A stretch of 64,000 bases of DNA from UBA5078 sp963977405 (GCA_963977405.1 CAXBOY010000001.1:1-64000); one strand, 5' to 3'; counted from the first letter of the stretch, positions 53,392 to 63,421 are shown. The notes: a model not told the origin generated them from the sequence alone. Numbers and translations: made by a program.

Positions 53392-53895
53392 ATGCAATTG
53401 GATTGGGTAGATGTCTCCATTTTGATGGTTACCGGTATTTCCTGCATGTTTGGCCTATGGCGAGGCTTCGTACGAGAAGTACTGTCTTTGTTGGCTTGGA
53501 TCGCAGCGCTGTTAATCGCCCGAGTCTATAGCCCCGATCTCGCTCCGTTGTTGGGGTCTTGGATCGCCAGTGAACCTATGCAGAAGGTGTTTGCGTTCGC
53601 AGTCTTATTCATAGTGACCTTGATCGTTGGCGCAGTGGTCAATCATTTGGTCGCCAAGCTGATTAGCATTTCAGGATTGAAGTTGACTGACCGCCTCCTA
53701 GGCGGAGTGTTCGGCATCGCCCGTGGCGTTGTCATACTGATGGTGTTTGTGTATTTCGGCGCGAGCTTTTTCGCGACAGAGTCATGGTGGATTGAGTCTA
53801 GGTTTATTCCCTATGGTATTGATTTACTTGAGTTAACGAGAGTGTACGTTGCGGATGTAAGCGATTTCACAGAAGTTACATCACCGCCTTTGTGA
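53392..53895 (+). CDS. cvpA: CvpA family inner-membrane protein
   Basis: 167 residues with four membrane segments. DVSILMVTGISCMFGLWRGFVREVLSLLAW is split here: the GLWRGFVREVLSL part is the family signature, and GGVFGIARGVVI the second one. Needed for colicin V secretion in E. coli and linked to envelope stress and bile resistance. Directly upstream of purF, as usual. Confidence 0.95.
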   Translation: MQLDWVDVSILMVTGISCMFGLWRGFVREVLSLLAWIAALLIARVYSPDLAPLLGSWIASEPMQKVFAFAVLFIVTLIVGAVVNHLVAKLISISGLKLTDRLLGGVFGIARGVVILMVFVYFGASFFATESWWIESRFIPYGIDLLELTRVYVADVSDFTEVTSPPL

Positions 53896-53947
53896 TATTC
53901 GCGTGTGTTGGGGTGGTTCTTTGTTCTTAATTATTGGAGTGTATTGA

Positions 53948-55474
53948 ATGTGCGGTTTAGTGGGTGTCGTTGGCAAATCAGATGTTGCTGTTTGTTTGTA
54001 TGACACATTGACGGTGTTGCAACACCGCGGGCAGGATGCTGCGGGTATCGCAACCAGCGATGGCGGAAAGCTAAACCTCAGGAAAGACAACGGTTTAGTG
54101 AAAGACGTATTCCGTACACGACACATGGAAAGGCTGGCAGGCAAGATGGGCATAGGCCACGTACGCTATCCCACTGCGGGCAGTTCCAGCCCCGCGCTTG
54201 CGCAACCCTTCTATGTAAACTCGCCTTATGGCTTGAGCCTCGCGCACAACGGAAATCTGACGAATTCCGCTGAACTTAGCCGTGACCTGTTCAAAGAGGA
54301 TCTGCGCCACATCAACACAGATTCCGATTCTGAGGTACTCCTCAACGTGTTCGCTCACGAGCTGCAGATGCTCGCAAAGATGCAGCCTACCGCCGAGGAC
54401 GTCTTCACAGCGGTGCGAGGCGTGCATCGGCGCTGTAAGGGCGGCTATGCGGCCCTCGTCATGTTAGGTGGCTATGGCATCGTCGGTTTCCGTGATCGCA
54501 ACGGTATTCGTCCTCTCGTCTTCGGCAAGCGCGAGCGCAGTGGTTTCACCGAGTACATGCTGGCCTCCGAGAGCGTAGCGCTAGACTCACAAGGCTTCCA
54601 GATCGTGCGCGATGTCGCACCGGGTGAGGCGGTCTATATCGATGTGAAAGGGCAGATTCATACCCGCGTGTGTGCTGGCCCTGCTGAATACACGCCCTGC
54701 ATATTCGAGCATGTGTATTTCGCTCGCCCTGATTCCTTGATGGATGGGATCTCGGTCTACAAGGCAAGGCTGCGTATGGGAGAGAAATTGGCAGACAAGG
54801 TTAAACGTCTGCGCCCAGAACACGATATCGACGTGGTCATTCCCATTCCCGATACCTCCAGAACCTCGGCACTCGAGTTGGCCAACCGCCTTGGGGTGAA
54901 ATATCGCGAAGGCTTCGTAAAGAACCGCTACATCGGCCGTACTTTCATCATGCCGGGCCAGAGCCAGCGCAAGAAATCCGTACGCCAAAAACTCAATGCC
55001 ATCGAGCTCGAATTCCGTGGTAAGAATGTTTTGCTTGTGGATGACTCGATCGTGCGGGGCACCACTTGTAAGCAAATTATCCAGATGGCAAGGGATGCGG
55101 GTGCAAAGAAAGTGTATTTCGCCTCAGCTGCACCTGCGGTAAGGTATCCAAATGTCTACGGTATCGACATGCCGTCGGCTAGTGAGTTAATAGCCCATGG
55201 CCGCACAGACGAGGAAGTTGAGACCTTAATTGGCGCGGATTGGTTAATTTTTCAAGATCTTAGTGATCTTATCGCGGCCTCTTCCGAGGGCAATCCGGAG
55301 ATCACAAAGTTTGAATGCTCGGTCTTCGATGGCAACTATATTACGGGCGATGTCGATGCTAAATATTTGAAAAAACTTGAAGATAGTCGCAATGATGCCG
55401 CTAAGAAGGTAAGTAAAGTAAACAAGGCAAACAAGAAAAGTGGTGAGAAGGCCTTAAAGGCCGTGGGTGGCTAA
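53948..55474 (+). CDS. purF: Amidophosphoribosyltransferase
   Basis: 508 residues. The N-terminal nucleophile cysteine follows the start methionine (MCGLVGVVGK), with no propeptide, as in the E. coli type. Glutaminase domain (HRGQDAAGIATSDG, GHVRYPTAGSS, AHNGNLTN), then the PRTase domain with VLLVDDSIVRGTTCKQI. First step of purine synthesis. The last 40 residues are a Lys/Asn-rich tail. No PurR box that I can assign with certainty. Confidence 0.98.
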   Translation: MCGLVGVVGKSDVAVCLYDTLTVLQHRGQDAAGIATSDGGKLNLRKDNGLVKDVFRTRHMERLAGKMGIGHVRYPTAGSSSPALAQPFYVNSPYGLSLAHNGNLTNSAELSRDLFKEDLRHINTDSDSEVLLNVFAHELQMLAKMQPTAEDVFTAVRGVHRRCKGGYAALVMLGGYGIVGFRDRNGIRPLVFGKRERSGFTEYMLASESVALDSQGFQIVRDVAPGEAVYIDVKGQIHTRVCAGPAEYTPCIFEHVYFARPDSLMDGISVYKARLRMGEKLADKVKRLRPEHDIDVVIPIPDTSRTSALELANRLGVKYREGFVKNRYIGRTFIMPGQSQRKKSVRQKLNAIELEFRGKNVLLVDDSIVRGTTCKQIIQMARDAGAKKVYFASAAPAVRYPNVYGIDMPSASELIAHGRTDEEVETLIGADWLIFQDLSDLIAASSEGNPEITKFECSVFDGNYITGDVDAKYLKKLEDSRNDAAKKVSKVNKANKKSGEKALKAVGG

Positions 55475-55528
55475 GGCTAAGCTTCCTTTACAAGCATTGC
55501 CTAGAAAATTAGAAGTTAAAGGGGTTCT

Positions 55529-56446
55529 ATGCAGCAGAGGATTCAAGCGGCGGTCGACGAGATTGGTACGGTGTTGTTGGGGAAGGAGCAGCAAATACGC
55601 TTAGCGTTATGTTGTTTGATTGCAGGAGGGCATTTACTCATAGAAGACCTCCCAGGCATGGGCAAGACTACTCTGGCCCATGCATTGGCGCGGGTTTTTG
55701 GATTGGACTTCAATCGCATCCAGTTCACTAGCGACCTTTTACCGGCAGACATCCTCGGCGTCTCCATCTTCGAGCAGCAAAGTGGAGCCTTTACCTTCCA
55801 TCCCGGTCCGATCTTCCGTCAGATGATTCTCGCCGACGAGATAAACCGCACCACACCTAAGACTCAGAGTGCACTACTGGAGGCTATGGAGGAGGGACAG
55901 GTAACGGTAGAAGGGGAAACCCGGCCATTGCCATCGCCCTTCTTCGTTATCGCCACGCAGAACCCTGTGAGCCTTTCCGGCACTTTCCCACTTCCCGAAT
56001 CTCAGCTCGATCGCTTTTTAATGCGAATCGGCATCGGTTATCCGGACCCAAAGGCTGAACGGGCCTTGTTGGAGCGTAGTGCCGAGTTCGACCGTGGAGA
56101 TTTTATTACCCAGATGATGAATGTAGATGATCTCATTGCAATGCGCAGTGCTGCGAATCAGGTGAGCTTAAGTCCGCTCTTGCTAGATTATGTACAACGT
56201 ATCGTTGCCCATACTCGAGGCAATGAGGCGTTTCATTTCGGACTTTCGCCACGAGGCAGTATTGCAGTGGTCAGGGCTGCAAAGACATGGGCATTTTTGG
56301 AAGGACGTGAGCACGCGGTGCCAGAGGATGTACAAGCGATCTTGCCCGCTGTGGTCGAGCATCGCCTTCGCGCGAGCACAGATGCCGAGGGCCGGACAGG
56401 TTCTGCACTAGCGCACCGCTTAATGAGCGAGGTTGACGTCTTTTAA
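55529..56446 (+). CDS. MoxR-type AAA+ ATPase
   Basis: 305 residues. Walker A in LIEDLPGMGKTTLAHALAR, Walker B in MILADEINRTTPKTQSALLEAMEEGQVTVEG, sensor 1 in FVIATQNPVSLSGTFPLPESQLDRFLMRI; these are the MoxR hallmarks. A chaperone-like ATPase that usually acts on VWA or DUF58 proteins. It starts a three-gene set with the DUF58 and transglutaminase genes (8 bases, then overlap). Confidence 0.95.
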   Translation: MQQRIQAAVDEIGTVLLGKEQQIRLALCCLIAGGHLLIEDLPGMGKTTLAHALARVFGLDFNRIQFTSDLLPADILGVSIFEQQSGAFTFHPGPIFRQMILADEINRTTPKTQSALLEAMEEGQVTVEGETRPLPSPFFVIATQNPVSLSGTFPLPESQLDRFLMRIGIGYPDPKAERALLERSAEFDRGDFITQMMNVDDLIAMRSAANQVSLSPLLLDYVQRIVAHTRGNEAFHFGLSPRGSIAVVRAAKTWAFLEGREHAVPEDVQAILPAVVEHRLRASTDAEGRTGSALAHRLMSEVDVF

Positions 56447-56454
56447 GGGAAATC

Positions 56455-57429
56455 ATGAATCCTATCGACGCGGTGAAGCCATGGTTTTCCTCTAGAGTCA
56501 CGCGCTGGCTCGAGCGCAGAATGCCTGCCGTTCAAGAGATTTCCCTGCATCGTAAGAATATATTCATCCTGCCTACGGGTCCGGGTCTGCTTTTCCTGAG
56601 CGCGACATCCCTCATTTTTGTCACCGCAATCAACTATGTCTTGAGCCTCGCCTTCGGCCTAGCCTTCTTAATGGTGAGCTTGTTTATTTTGAGCATCTTG
56701 CACACCTTCCGAAATCTGCAGCATTTGAGTCTGCGTGGCGTTGGTGCAGAGCCGGTTTTCGCTGGCGAGGATGCAGCATTTGTAGTACTGCTAAGCACGC
56801 AGTCGAATCAAGAACACGAGATGCTGGAATTACGCTTTCCTGGCTGCAATTGGAGCCAGGCCGATGTTTTTGACAATGAGCAAGAGCGTGTGAAGGTGTT
56901 TTTGCCCAGTGCGCGGCGCGGGCTACTCAAGGCTCCTAGGTTAACTGTGCAGACTCGCTTTCCACTGGGCCTGTGGCGCGCTTGGTCCCATGTAGACCTC
57001 GCTATGAGTTGCCTCGTATATCCGCGCCCGCTTGAAGGGGCACTCCCTGGGCTAGTAGGGGGCTCGACATCCGGAAAGTCTGAGAGTGTGAAGTCTGGCG
57101 TCGACGACTTTCATGGCCTTCGCGCCTATCAAACCGGTGATTCCTTGAAGCAAATCGCGTGGAAGAGTCTTGCCCGTGGCCAGGGTTTGAAAGTGAAACA
57201 GTTTGTGGACGCCGTAGATGATCAGCTAATGCTGGATTGGGAGATGTTCCCTGGCATGGAGTCTGAGGAACGCCTGTCGCGTCTATGTTACTGGGTGTTG
57301 CTATTGGCACAGCAGGATATCGACTATGGACTGCGCATTCCCGGCCAGGAGTACAGCCTTGGACGAGGCGATGCTCATCGCGTCAAGTTGCTAAGCGCTC
57401 TAGCGCTATGGCAAGGAGGGGCCTCGTGA
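56455..57429 (+). CDS. DUF58 domain protein
   Basis: 324 residues. Two membrane segments near residues 35-80 (LLFLSATSLIFVTAINYVLSL and the following stretch), then a DUF58 core with GVDDFHGLRAYQTGDSLKQIAWKSLARG. Family members have a VWA-like fold and are clients of MoxR ATPases. Its TGA overlaps the GTG of the transglutaminase gene, so the two are translationally coupled. Confidence 0.93.
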   Translation: MNPIDAVKPWFSSRVTRWLERRMPAVQEISLHRKNIFILPTGPGLLFLSATSLIFVTAINYVLSLAFGLAFLMVSLFILSILHTFRNLQHLSLRGVGAEPVFAGEDAAFVVLLSTQSNQEHEMLELRFPGCNWSQADVFDNEQERVKVFLPSARRGLLKAPRLTVQTRFPLGLWRAWSHVDLAMSCLVYPRPLEGALPGLVGGSTSGKSESVKSGVDDFHGLRAYQTGDSLKQIAWKSLARGQGLKVKQFVDAVDDQLMLDWEMFPGMESEERLSRLCYWVLLLAQQDIDYGLRIPGQEYSLGRGDAHRVKLLSALALWQGGAS

Positions 57430-59486
57430 CGGATAAGCAGGCTCATATACCTCGCTTAACCATTTGGTGGATGTTAGGCGCATTGGCCCTAGTCGTTTCG
57501 CCTCACTTACTACGCCTGCCTATATGGATCAGCGTACTCATCGTTGCCTGCGTGATTTGGCGTATTTTGATTTTCATCGGGCGCGTGGGCTTTCCCAATA
57601 AATTCCTCAAGATCATCATCGTCTTCCTAGCGCTGCCGCTTACGATCGTTGAGTATCGCGGCTCCGGTGCGGGCTTGGATGCCGCCGTCTGTTTATTGAT
57701 TCTCGGTACGGTATTTAAGTTACTAGAGATGCGCCAGCGGCGCGATATGCTAATCGTCGTGTGCTTGTGTTATGTCCTGACGATGGTCGGCTTTATCTAT
57801 TCGCAGACCATTCTCGCGGCTCTGCATGCCTTGTTAACCTTTATAGTGATTACTGGCGCTTTAGTCACGTTGCAACGCGATAATCAGCGTAGTTCACTGA
57901 AAGGTAACGGCAAGTTAGCCTTGCGTCTCGTTGTACAGGCCATACCGCTAGCCATCATGCTGTTCGTATTGGTGCCCCGCATTGCCCCTCTGTGGACGAT
58001 GCCTGTGCCGGTATCCTCGAATAAGACTGGCGTGACGGATGAGATGAGCCCCGGCAATATAAGCAATCTTAGCCGCTCTGCCGAACTCGCATTTCGTGTG
58101 AGTTTCGAGAACAACGCACCGATGCAAGATCAAATGTATTGGCGTGGGTTGGTACTCGATTTTTTTGATGGACGCAGTTGGCGTAGAGCCGGCTCTGCCT
58201 TTCAATCCTATGCGATGATCGAGCGCTTCCAAAATCGCCTACAGGGCGAGATAAAGGGTGGCGCAGTGGACTACGATGTTATTCTCGAACCAACCCAGCA
58301 GACGTGGATCTATGCACTGCAACTAGCGGATTTCGATGCCTCTGATATTCGGCAAGACCGCTACTACACCTTACACACCGAGAAGCCGGTGACGCAGCGT
58401 TATCGTTACAAAATGCGTTCCCATTTGATTAATGAAACAGACCTTGAACTGTCTGGCGTCTTGCGTTCTCGCGCACTGCAACTCCCAGAATCGGATGGCA
58501 ACCCAAACAGTCATCGGCTCGCTGAGCGCTTGCGCGCTCAGTCATCGGGAGACTTGGATTACGCCAATCGCGTGATGCGCTATTTCCGTGAGCAACCGTT
58601 TTATTACACGCTTACGCCACCGGAGTTGGGCGAGGACTCTATCGATGACTTTCTGTTTAATTCCCTCCAGGGTTTTTGCGAGCATTACGCAAGTTCCTTC
58701 GTCTATTTGATGCGTGCAGCCGGAGTGCCCGCACGTGTGGTGGTGGGCTATCAAGGGGGCGAGACTAATCCTTTCGAAGGCTACACGATGGTCTATCAAT
58801 ACAATGCGCATGCATGGGCCGAAATCTGGCTTGAAGGGCAGGGCTGGGTGCGCATGGATCCGACTGGGGCCGTTGCTCCCGAGCGCATCAGTGAAGGCGC
58901 GCAAGCGGTACTAGGCGATCAACCGGGTTTCCTAGATGACTCACGCTTCTCGATGATGCGGTTTCGCAACACCGAGTGGCTTAATACGCTGCGTTTACGA
59001 CTGGATGCCATGGACTATGCATGGAACCGCTGGGTCGTAAGCTACGACGAAGACTTGCAATTGCAGTTGCTAGAGGCGGTCTTCGGGGACAGAGCGAAAC
59101 AAGCCTTGCTCTACGCACTCGGCGCTTCAATATTACTGTTCTTCATCATTGCGGCCTTCTTCTTATTGGGCGGCAGGAAGCGTGATATGCGCGATCAGGC
59201 GACTCGCCTCTATCTGCGTTTGTTAGTTGATCTTGCGGGCAGTGGCCTATCGCGACGAAGAGGAGAAGGGCCGTTGGATTTCGCTGATCGTGTCGCGGAA
59301 AGTCGACCCGATATAGCGGCCGACATGACGAGAATTACGACCCTGTACGTACGCATGAGCTATGCGCAGGATATACAGGAGAGGTCTTTCGAGGAGTTGC
59401 AAGAATATATTCTTGCGCTACGACTACGCTTGAGCTCGCGATGGCGCCGTGTAGTGCTGCGCAGTTTTCCAGCTCTTCGAACTTAG
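57426..59486 (+). CDS. Membrane-bound transglutaminase-like protein (TgpA type)
   Basis: 686 residues from the GTG at 57426, with AAGGAGG upstream and GTGA overlap. About six membrane helices fill the first 190 residues (DUF3488), then a periplasmic transglutaminase core: Cys in GFCEHYASSFVYLMRAAG, His in AHAWAEIWLEGQGW, Asp in RMDPTGAVAPERI. A last helix near residue 570 is followed by a cytoplasmic tail. In Pseudomonas TgpA is essential and linked to the moxR-DUF58 pair. The target protein is unknown. Stop overlaps the convergent SUI1 gene by 4 bases. Confidence 0.93.
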   Translation: MTDKQAHIPRLTIWWMLGALALVVSPHLLRLPIWISVLIVACVIWRILIFIGRVGFPNKFLKIIIVFLALPLTIVEYRGSGAGLDAAVCLLILGTVFKLLEMRQRRDMLIVVCLCYVLTMVGFIYSQTILAALHALLTFIVITGALVTLQRDNQRSSLKGNGKLALRLVVQAIPLAIMLFVLVPRIAPLWTMPVPVSSNKTGVTDEMSPGNISNLSRSAELAFRVSFENNAPMQDQMYWRGLVLDFFDGRSWRRAGSAFQSYAMIERFQNRLQGEIKGGAVDYDVILEPTQQTWIYALQLADFDASDIRQDRYYTLHTEKPVTQRYRYKMRSHLINETDLELSGVLRSRALQLPESDGNPNSHRLAERLRAQSSGDLDYANRVMRYFREQPFYYTLTPPELGEDSIDDFLFNSLQGFCEHYASSFVYLMRAAGVPARVVVGYQGGETNPFEGYTMVYQYNAHAWAEIWLEGQGWVRMDPTGAVAPERISEGAQAVLGDQPGFLDDSRFSMMRFRNTEWLNTLRLRLDAMDYAWNRWVVSYDEDLQLQLLEAVFGDRAKQALLYALGASILLFFIIAAFFLLGGRKRDMRDQATRLYLRLLVDLAGSGLSRRRGEGPLDFADRVAESRPDIAADMTRITTLYVRMSYAQDIQERSFEELQEYILALRLRLSSRWRRVVLRSFPALRT

Positions 59487-59836
59487 CCGCCAGCTAGTTT
59501 CACTTTATAACCGGCTTCTTGGAGAAATGTCGCGAGGAATTGCCGATGGTCGCCTTGGATCTCGATGGTGCCATCTTTGATTGTGCCGCCGCTGCCGCAC
59601 TTATTCTTGAGTGTTTTCGCGAAGCTGCTCAGCGCTTCTGCTTCCATTCCTAGTCCGTCGATCAGAGTGACTCCCTTACCCTTACGCCCCTTAGTCTCAC
59701 GACGCAACCTGACGACTCCGTCACTTGGAGTCACGCTGCTGCGTTTCTTGCATTGGCATTGAGCACTAGGGTGCCGACAGGCAGGGCACATTCTGCCGCT
59801 GTCTGTCGAGTACACTAGAGAAGAGTTGCGTGGCAT
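59483..59836 (-). CDS. SUI1/eIF1-like translation factor (YciH family)
   Basis: 117 residues. N-terminal zinc-like cluster CPACRHPSAQCQC, then the SUI1 fold: VVRLRRETKGRKGKGVTLIDGL, LKNKCGSGGTIKDGTIEIQGDHR, ending AGYKVKLAGG. YciH homologues check start-codon fidelity and may block initiation under stress. It is the last gene of the batA-batB-batD operon (4 bases after batD). Confidence 0.93.
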   Translation of the reverse strand: MPRNSSLVYSTDSGRMCPACRHPSAQCQCKKRSSVTPSDGVVRLRRETKGRKGKGVTLIDGLGMEAEALSSFAKTLKNKCGSGGTIKDGTIEIQGDHRQFLATFLQEAGYKVKLAGG

Positions 59837-59840
59837 GATT

Positions 59841-61616
59841 TTAAGACTTGTACAGCGGCGGCAGAGAGTAATCCTGATCTTTGACGGCCTTAGTCTGTGC
59901 CAACTTATGCTGTGTGCGTAGGTCCGTGATCAACGCCTGTAGACGCTGAATATCGCCCTGAAGACTCTTCGCATCTTGGCTGCTTTCGCCATAGAGTGCT
60001 TGTTGAATCTTGATGCAAATAGCCTTGATCTCTTTGTCGCCAGTGCGCTGTGCGAGCTCGTCGAGATTGTGCAGATCCGCATCTGCGAAATACTGACGCC
60101 CCCAAGCGATCAAAGCTAGGCGTAAGGCTGGAAGATGATTCTGCGAACAAGCTTGCACGAATTCCTTAAAGGCAACGCTCTCGGACTCCGGTGCAATCTG
60201 TTGGCGGTACATAGGCGCGCCGACGGGTGTTGCTTTATTGGCGCGGGCTGTCTCGCCGCGACGACGATTCACGGTGTGGACTGTAAATGCCAGCAACAAC
60301 GCAGTTAACGCTGCGGCGAGTACAAGAACCCAGAGAGGTGTCTGAGTACCACTAATTAGTGGCGTTTCGGGAAGTGCGTTAGCGTTCTGTGGGGAGTCAC
60401 CAGTAGCTGAGTCATCCAGTGCCGAGCCGCCAAGTGACATAGGCTCGTCCTGACTCGTTGTGCGCACAGGGCCGACACGAACTGCAGTATCTTCGACAGT
60501 GGCGTACTTCACCTCTTCGGTGTCTATATCAAACCATGGCAATGTGACACCAGGCACGCGAATAGTGCCGACTTCGGTTACAACCATAGAGTTCTGTTGA
60601 ATACGTTCGCCTACGATATTACCGCCCACATAAGAGCGACTGATCTCGGGCGGTTCTGGATAGGTGTTCACAGAAGCGATGGCAGGGAAGGTAATAGGTG
60701 GCAGTGCAGCGCCGTCGAGACCATTGGCCTCGAACTCTATGGTGCGTGTTAACGCGTCACCCACACGTACGTTGCTGAAGTCATTGTCCCAAGTCTCGCG
60801 AATCGAGATGTTACTAGCGGGCAACCACACGGCATCGGCCGGATAATCTGCTGGCTTTTCCTTCACATCGATCGCATATCCCTCGGCATAAGAGGTAATA
60901 GTGCGAGTGTTGAGGTTACGGAATACGTAATTACTGGAGCCATCCGTAACTTCGCCGCGGAACATGATGTCGGGAATCTCTAGAGTGCCGCTGCGCTGTG
61001 GGAATAGGGCATATTGCTTCTCGTAGACGCCATAGCGCACGCCATCGACCAACTTCTCGTACTGATTCGGCGTACCGATCATCTGAATAACGGTGTCTGG
61101 CATTTCGAGTTCCGTGAAGATCGGATTGCGAATGCCATTGATGGTGTAATAAAGGCGAATGGTAAAGAGCAGCTGCTCTTGTACGTAGATGCTGTCTTTG
61201 TTGATCAGCGCCTCCATGAAGAGGTCTTGCCCAGCGATAGTGGTCTCCGTTTTCGGGTCCACGTGTATACCTAATTGCTGGGTGTACTCGCCCGCGACTA
61301 GCAGGGGAGGAATCTCAATGTCGCCTTCATGCAATGGGAAAAGAGTCAGGTTATAGTCTATCCATGCTTCCATGGAATTATTGATGCTGCGCATCTGGCT
61401 AGACGTGCGCGTGGCAACAACCTGGAAGCTCGCCTCGAGTGGCGAAAGGTCCATTTGCACGCCGCCTTGCTGGCCTTCTACACGAATCGTGAGTGTGACA
61501 GTTTCGCCACGCACAATCTGTGTCCTATCTAGTGAAGCCGTGACCGGCTGCGCATGTGTGAAGGATGAGAATAATGTAAGAGCCACCGTCAGGAGGCATG
61601 CCAACAGATTTACCAT
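59841..61616 (-). CDS. BatD (BAT operon protein D)
   Basis: 591 residues. Signal peptide, then BatD repeats of beta-sandwich type (VTASLDRTQIVRGETVTLTIRV, FQVVATRTSSQMRSINNSMEAWIDYNLTLFPLHEGDIEIPPL in parts), a membrane helix near residue 430-450 (PLWVLVLAAALTALLLAFTV) and a cytoplasmic helical tail. Found with BatA and BatB in aerotolerance-type operons; it sits in the inner membrane facing the periplasm. The start ATG overlaps the batB stop by 7 bases. Confidence 0.93.
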   Translation of the reverse strand: MVNLLACLLTVALTLFSSFTHAQPVTASLDRTQIVRGETVTLTIRVEGQQGGVQMDLSPLEASFQVVATRTSSQMRSINNSMEAWIDYNLTLFPLHEGDIEIPPLLVAGEYTQQLGIHVDPKTETTIAGQDLFMEALINKDSIYVQEQLLFTIRLYYTINGIRNPIFTELEMPDTVIQMIGTPNQYEKLVDGVRYGVYEKQYALFPQRSGTLEIPDIMFRGEVTDGSSNYVFRNLNTRTITSYAEGYAIDVKEKPADYPADAVWLPASNISIRETWDNDFSNVRVGDALTRTIEFEANGLDGAALPPITFPAIASVNTYPEPPEISRSYVGGNIVGERIQQNSMVVTEVGTIRVPGVTLPWFDIDTEEVKYATVEDTAVRVGPVRTTSQDEPMSLGGSALDDSATGDSPQNANALPETPLISGTQTPLWVLVLAAALTALLLAFTVHTVNRRRGETARANKATPVGAPMYRQQIAPESESVAFKEFVQACSQNHLPALRLALIAWGRQYFADADLHNLDELAQRTGDKEIKAICIKIQQALYGESSQDAKSLQGDIQRLQALITDLRTQHKLAQTKAVKDQDYSLPPLYKS

Positions 61617-63421
61617 ATTTGCGTTTCCGTGGGCTGAGAGTTGTTACGATTTTCCAGCTGTCGACGTCGATACTCGAACTGGAACTTGCGCTGTAGCAAT
61701 TCGCCCGGATCATCGTCGATGCGGCGCAGCCACTGTTCTAAGGATTCCTGGCTTTCTTGTTCGGCGTTGCTTTGATTAGGCGTTTCGCCGGACTGCTCTT
61801 CCTCGTTCTGCTCCTGCTCGGAGCCTTCTTGCTGGTCAGATTCGTCTTGTTCCATCTCTTCTTCGTTTTCTTCTTCGCTAGGCTCTTGCTCGCCTTGCTC
61901 TTGCTCCTGTTCTTCCTCGCTCGATTCGCCTTCCTCAGATTCTTCTTCGGACTCCTCTTGCTCTTGCGCTTGGTCGCCTTCCTCTTGTTCTTGTTCCTCT
62001 TGCTCCTGCTGCTGTTCCTCTAACAGAGCCTGCACGATATCGCGGTTGTAGATCGCGTCCTCGTGGTCTAGTTTTAAGGCGATCGCGCGGTTATAAGAGG
62101 CGATGGCTTGCTCGAAGGCTTGGGACATCGCTAAGGCGTTACCAAGATTGTAATGAGCATCTGGGTCTTCGCCAGGATTTATACTATAAGCTTGAATGGC
62201 CCCTGCAAAGTCGCCTGCTTTATAGGCGGCAGCGCCTCTCCAATTTGGGTCTCTAAATAGACCGGCTGCAGCGCTTGGATCTTCATTATCGAAGGCTTCA
62301 GCCCCTTGCTGGTTCTTGGTTTTCCACAAATCATCCCACTCGGCCGCTTGTACCGGCGCGCTTGGAGTCAATAGGCTGACGCCGCCAAGCATTAAGGTGA
62401 TTGTGAGTATCCAGCCGCGACGGAACATCATAGCGCTAAGGGGAAGGGCGAGTAGTAATAGCCATGGCCCTACCTCATACCAAATGTCGAAATTCTCATC
62501 GGCGTCACTTAGTTCATCTTGGTCTAAGAAGGCGTCTTCGTCCAATAAGTAGTCTAGATCTGCCCCGGAGATCTGCATATCGCTATAGCGTCCATTGACC
62601 ATGTCCGCTAGGTCCTCAAGGGCGCCACTGTCCAAGATGGGGGTGACGATCTGGCCGCTTGCCTGACGCAGGAAGTCCCCGCCCGAAGCTGGAATTGGCG
62701 CACCCTGTGCTGTGCCAACCCCGAGTATGGCAAGGCGGAAGCCGGTATTTGACAACAGGTTGGCAATTGCACCGAAATCTCTGCGCTCTACGCCATCGGT
62801 GACGAGGAAAATGGTGCCCGATAGGGCGCCAGCGTCAGCGAATAAGCCCTTAGCCGTCTCGATTGCGGCCAGTGTGTTGCTACCGAACGCGGGCATCATA
62901 TTGGGGTTGATTGAGGGTACTAGCGATTTGATCGTGATCGAGTCCTCTGTCAGAGGCGTCACTGCGTGGGCATCACCCGCATAGACTACTAAGCCTGTTT
63001 GACCCTCGGTGCGGCGGTCTAGGACATCGAGCACTTTGCGCTTGCTGACGACTTGTCGATTTGGGTCATAGTCAGTGGCATACATGGACAGGGATTGGTC
63101 GTAAACGATGACCAAGGCATCCTGACGAGACTGTACTGGCTGTGGAATTTTCTCCCATACTGGTCCCGCTAGGGCAACGGCAGAGACGAGCCAGAGGGTG
63201 AGCAATATGAGCAATGGTGTGCGCTCGGCCACACTCTTCGTGCTGTCTAGGAGGAAGGGCAGCAAGTCGTGATCGATGGCCTGATCCCAAGCGCTCGACT
63301 TTTCATTCATGCGCCATAACACAGAAACAAACAGCACTGCTGGAATAATAGCCAATAGCCATAGAGGTCGTAGGAAGTGAAAATTCGTGACGATAGTCGT
63401 CATGAGCGTCGCGTCGTTCAT
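61610..63421 (-). CDS. BatB/BatC fusion: VWA-domain and TPR protein
   Basis: 603 residues: two N-terminal membrane helices, a VWA domain with MIDAS motif DQSLSMYATD (about residues 105-115) and TDGVERRD, another helix pair at about 310-350, TPR repeats (YKAGDFAGAIQAYSINPGED, AHYNLGNALAMSQAFEQAIASYNRAI), then a 90-residue tail of almost only Glu and Gln before WLRRIDDDPGELLQRKF. BatB and BatC are fused here. Start in an ATGA overlap with batA. Minus strand, reading from batA. Confidence 0.94.
   Translation of the reverse strand: MNDATLMTTIVTNFHFLRPLWLLAIIPAVLFVSVLWRMNEKSSAWDQAIDHDLLPFLLDSTKSVAERTPLLILLTLWLVSAVALAGPVWEKIPQPVQSRQDALVIVYDQSLSMYATDYDPNRQVVSKRKVLDVLDRRTEGQTGLVVYAGDAHAVTPLTEDSITIKSLVPSINPNMMPAFGSNTLAAIETAKGLFADAGALSGTIFLVTDGVERRDFGAIANLLSNTGFRLAILGVGTAQGAPIPASGGDFLRQASGQIVTPILDSGALEDLADMVNGRYSDMQISGADLDYLLDEDAFLDQDELSDADENFDIWYEVGPWLLLLALPLSAMMFRRGWILTITLMLGGVSLLTPSAPVQAAEWDDLWKTKNQQGAEAFDNEDPSAAAGLFRDPNWRGAAAYKAGDFAGAIQAYSINPGEDPDAHYNLGNALAMSQAFEQAIASYNRAIALKLDHEDAIYNRDIVQALLEEQQQEQEEQEQEEGDQAQEQEESEEESEEGESSEEEQEQEQGEQEPSEEENEEEMEQDESDQQEGSEQEQNEEEQSGETPNQSNAEQESQESLEQWLRRIDDDPGELLQRKFQFEYRRRQLENRNNSQPTETQIW

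Noticed and set aside
61757..62023. 88-codon Leu/Phe-rich + strand frame resembling a membrane peptide
   Set aside because: It is the antisense shadow of the Glu/Gln tract of the BatB/BatC fusion.
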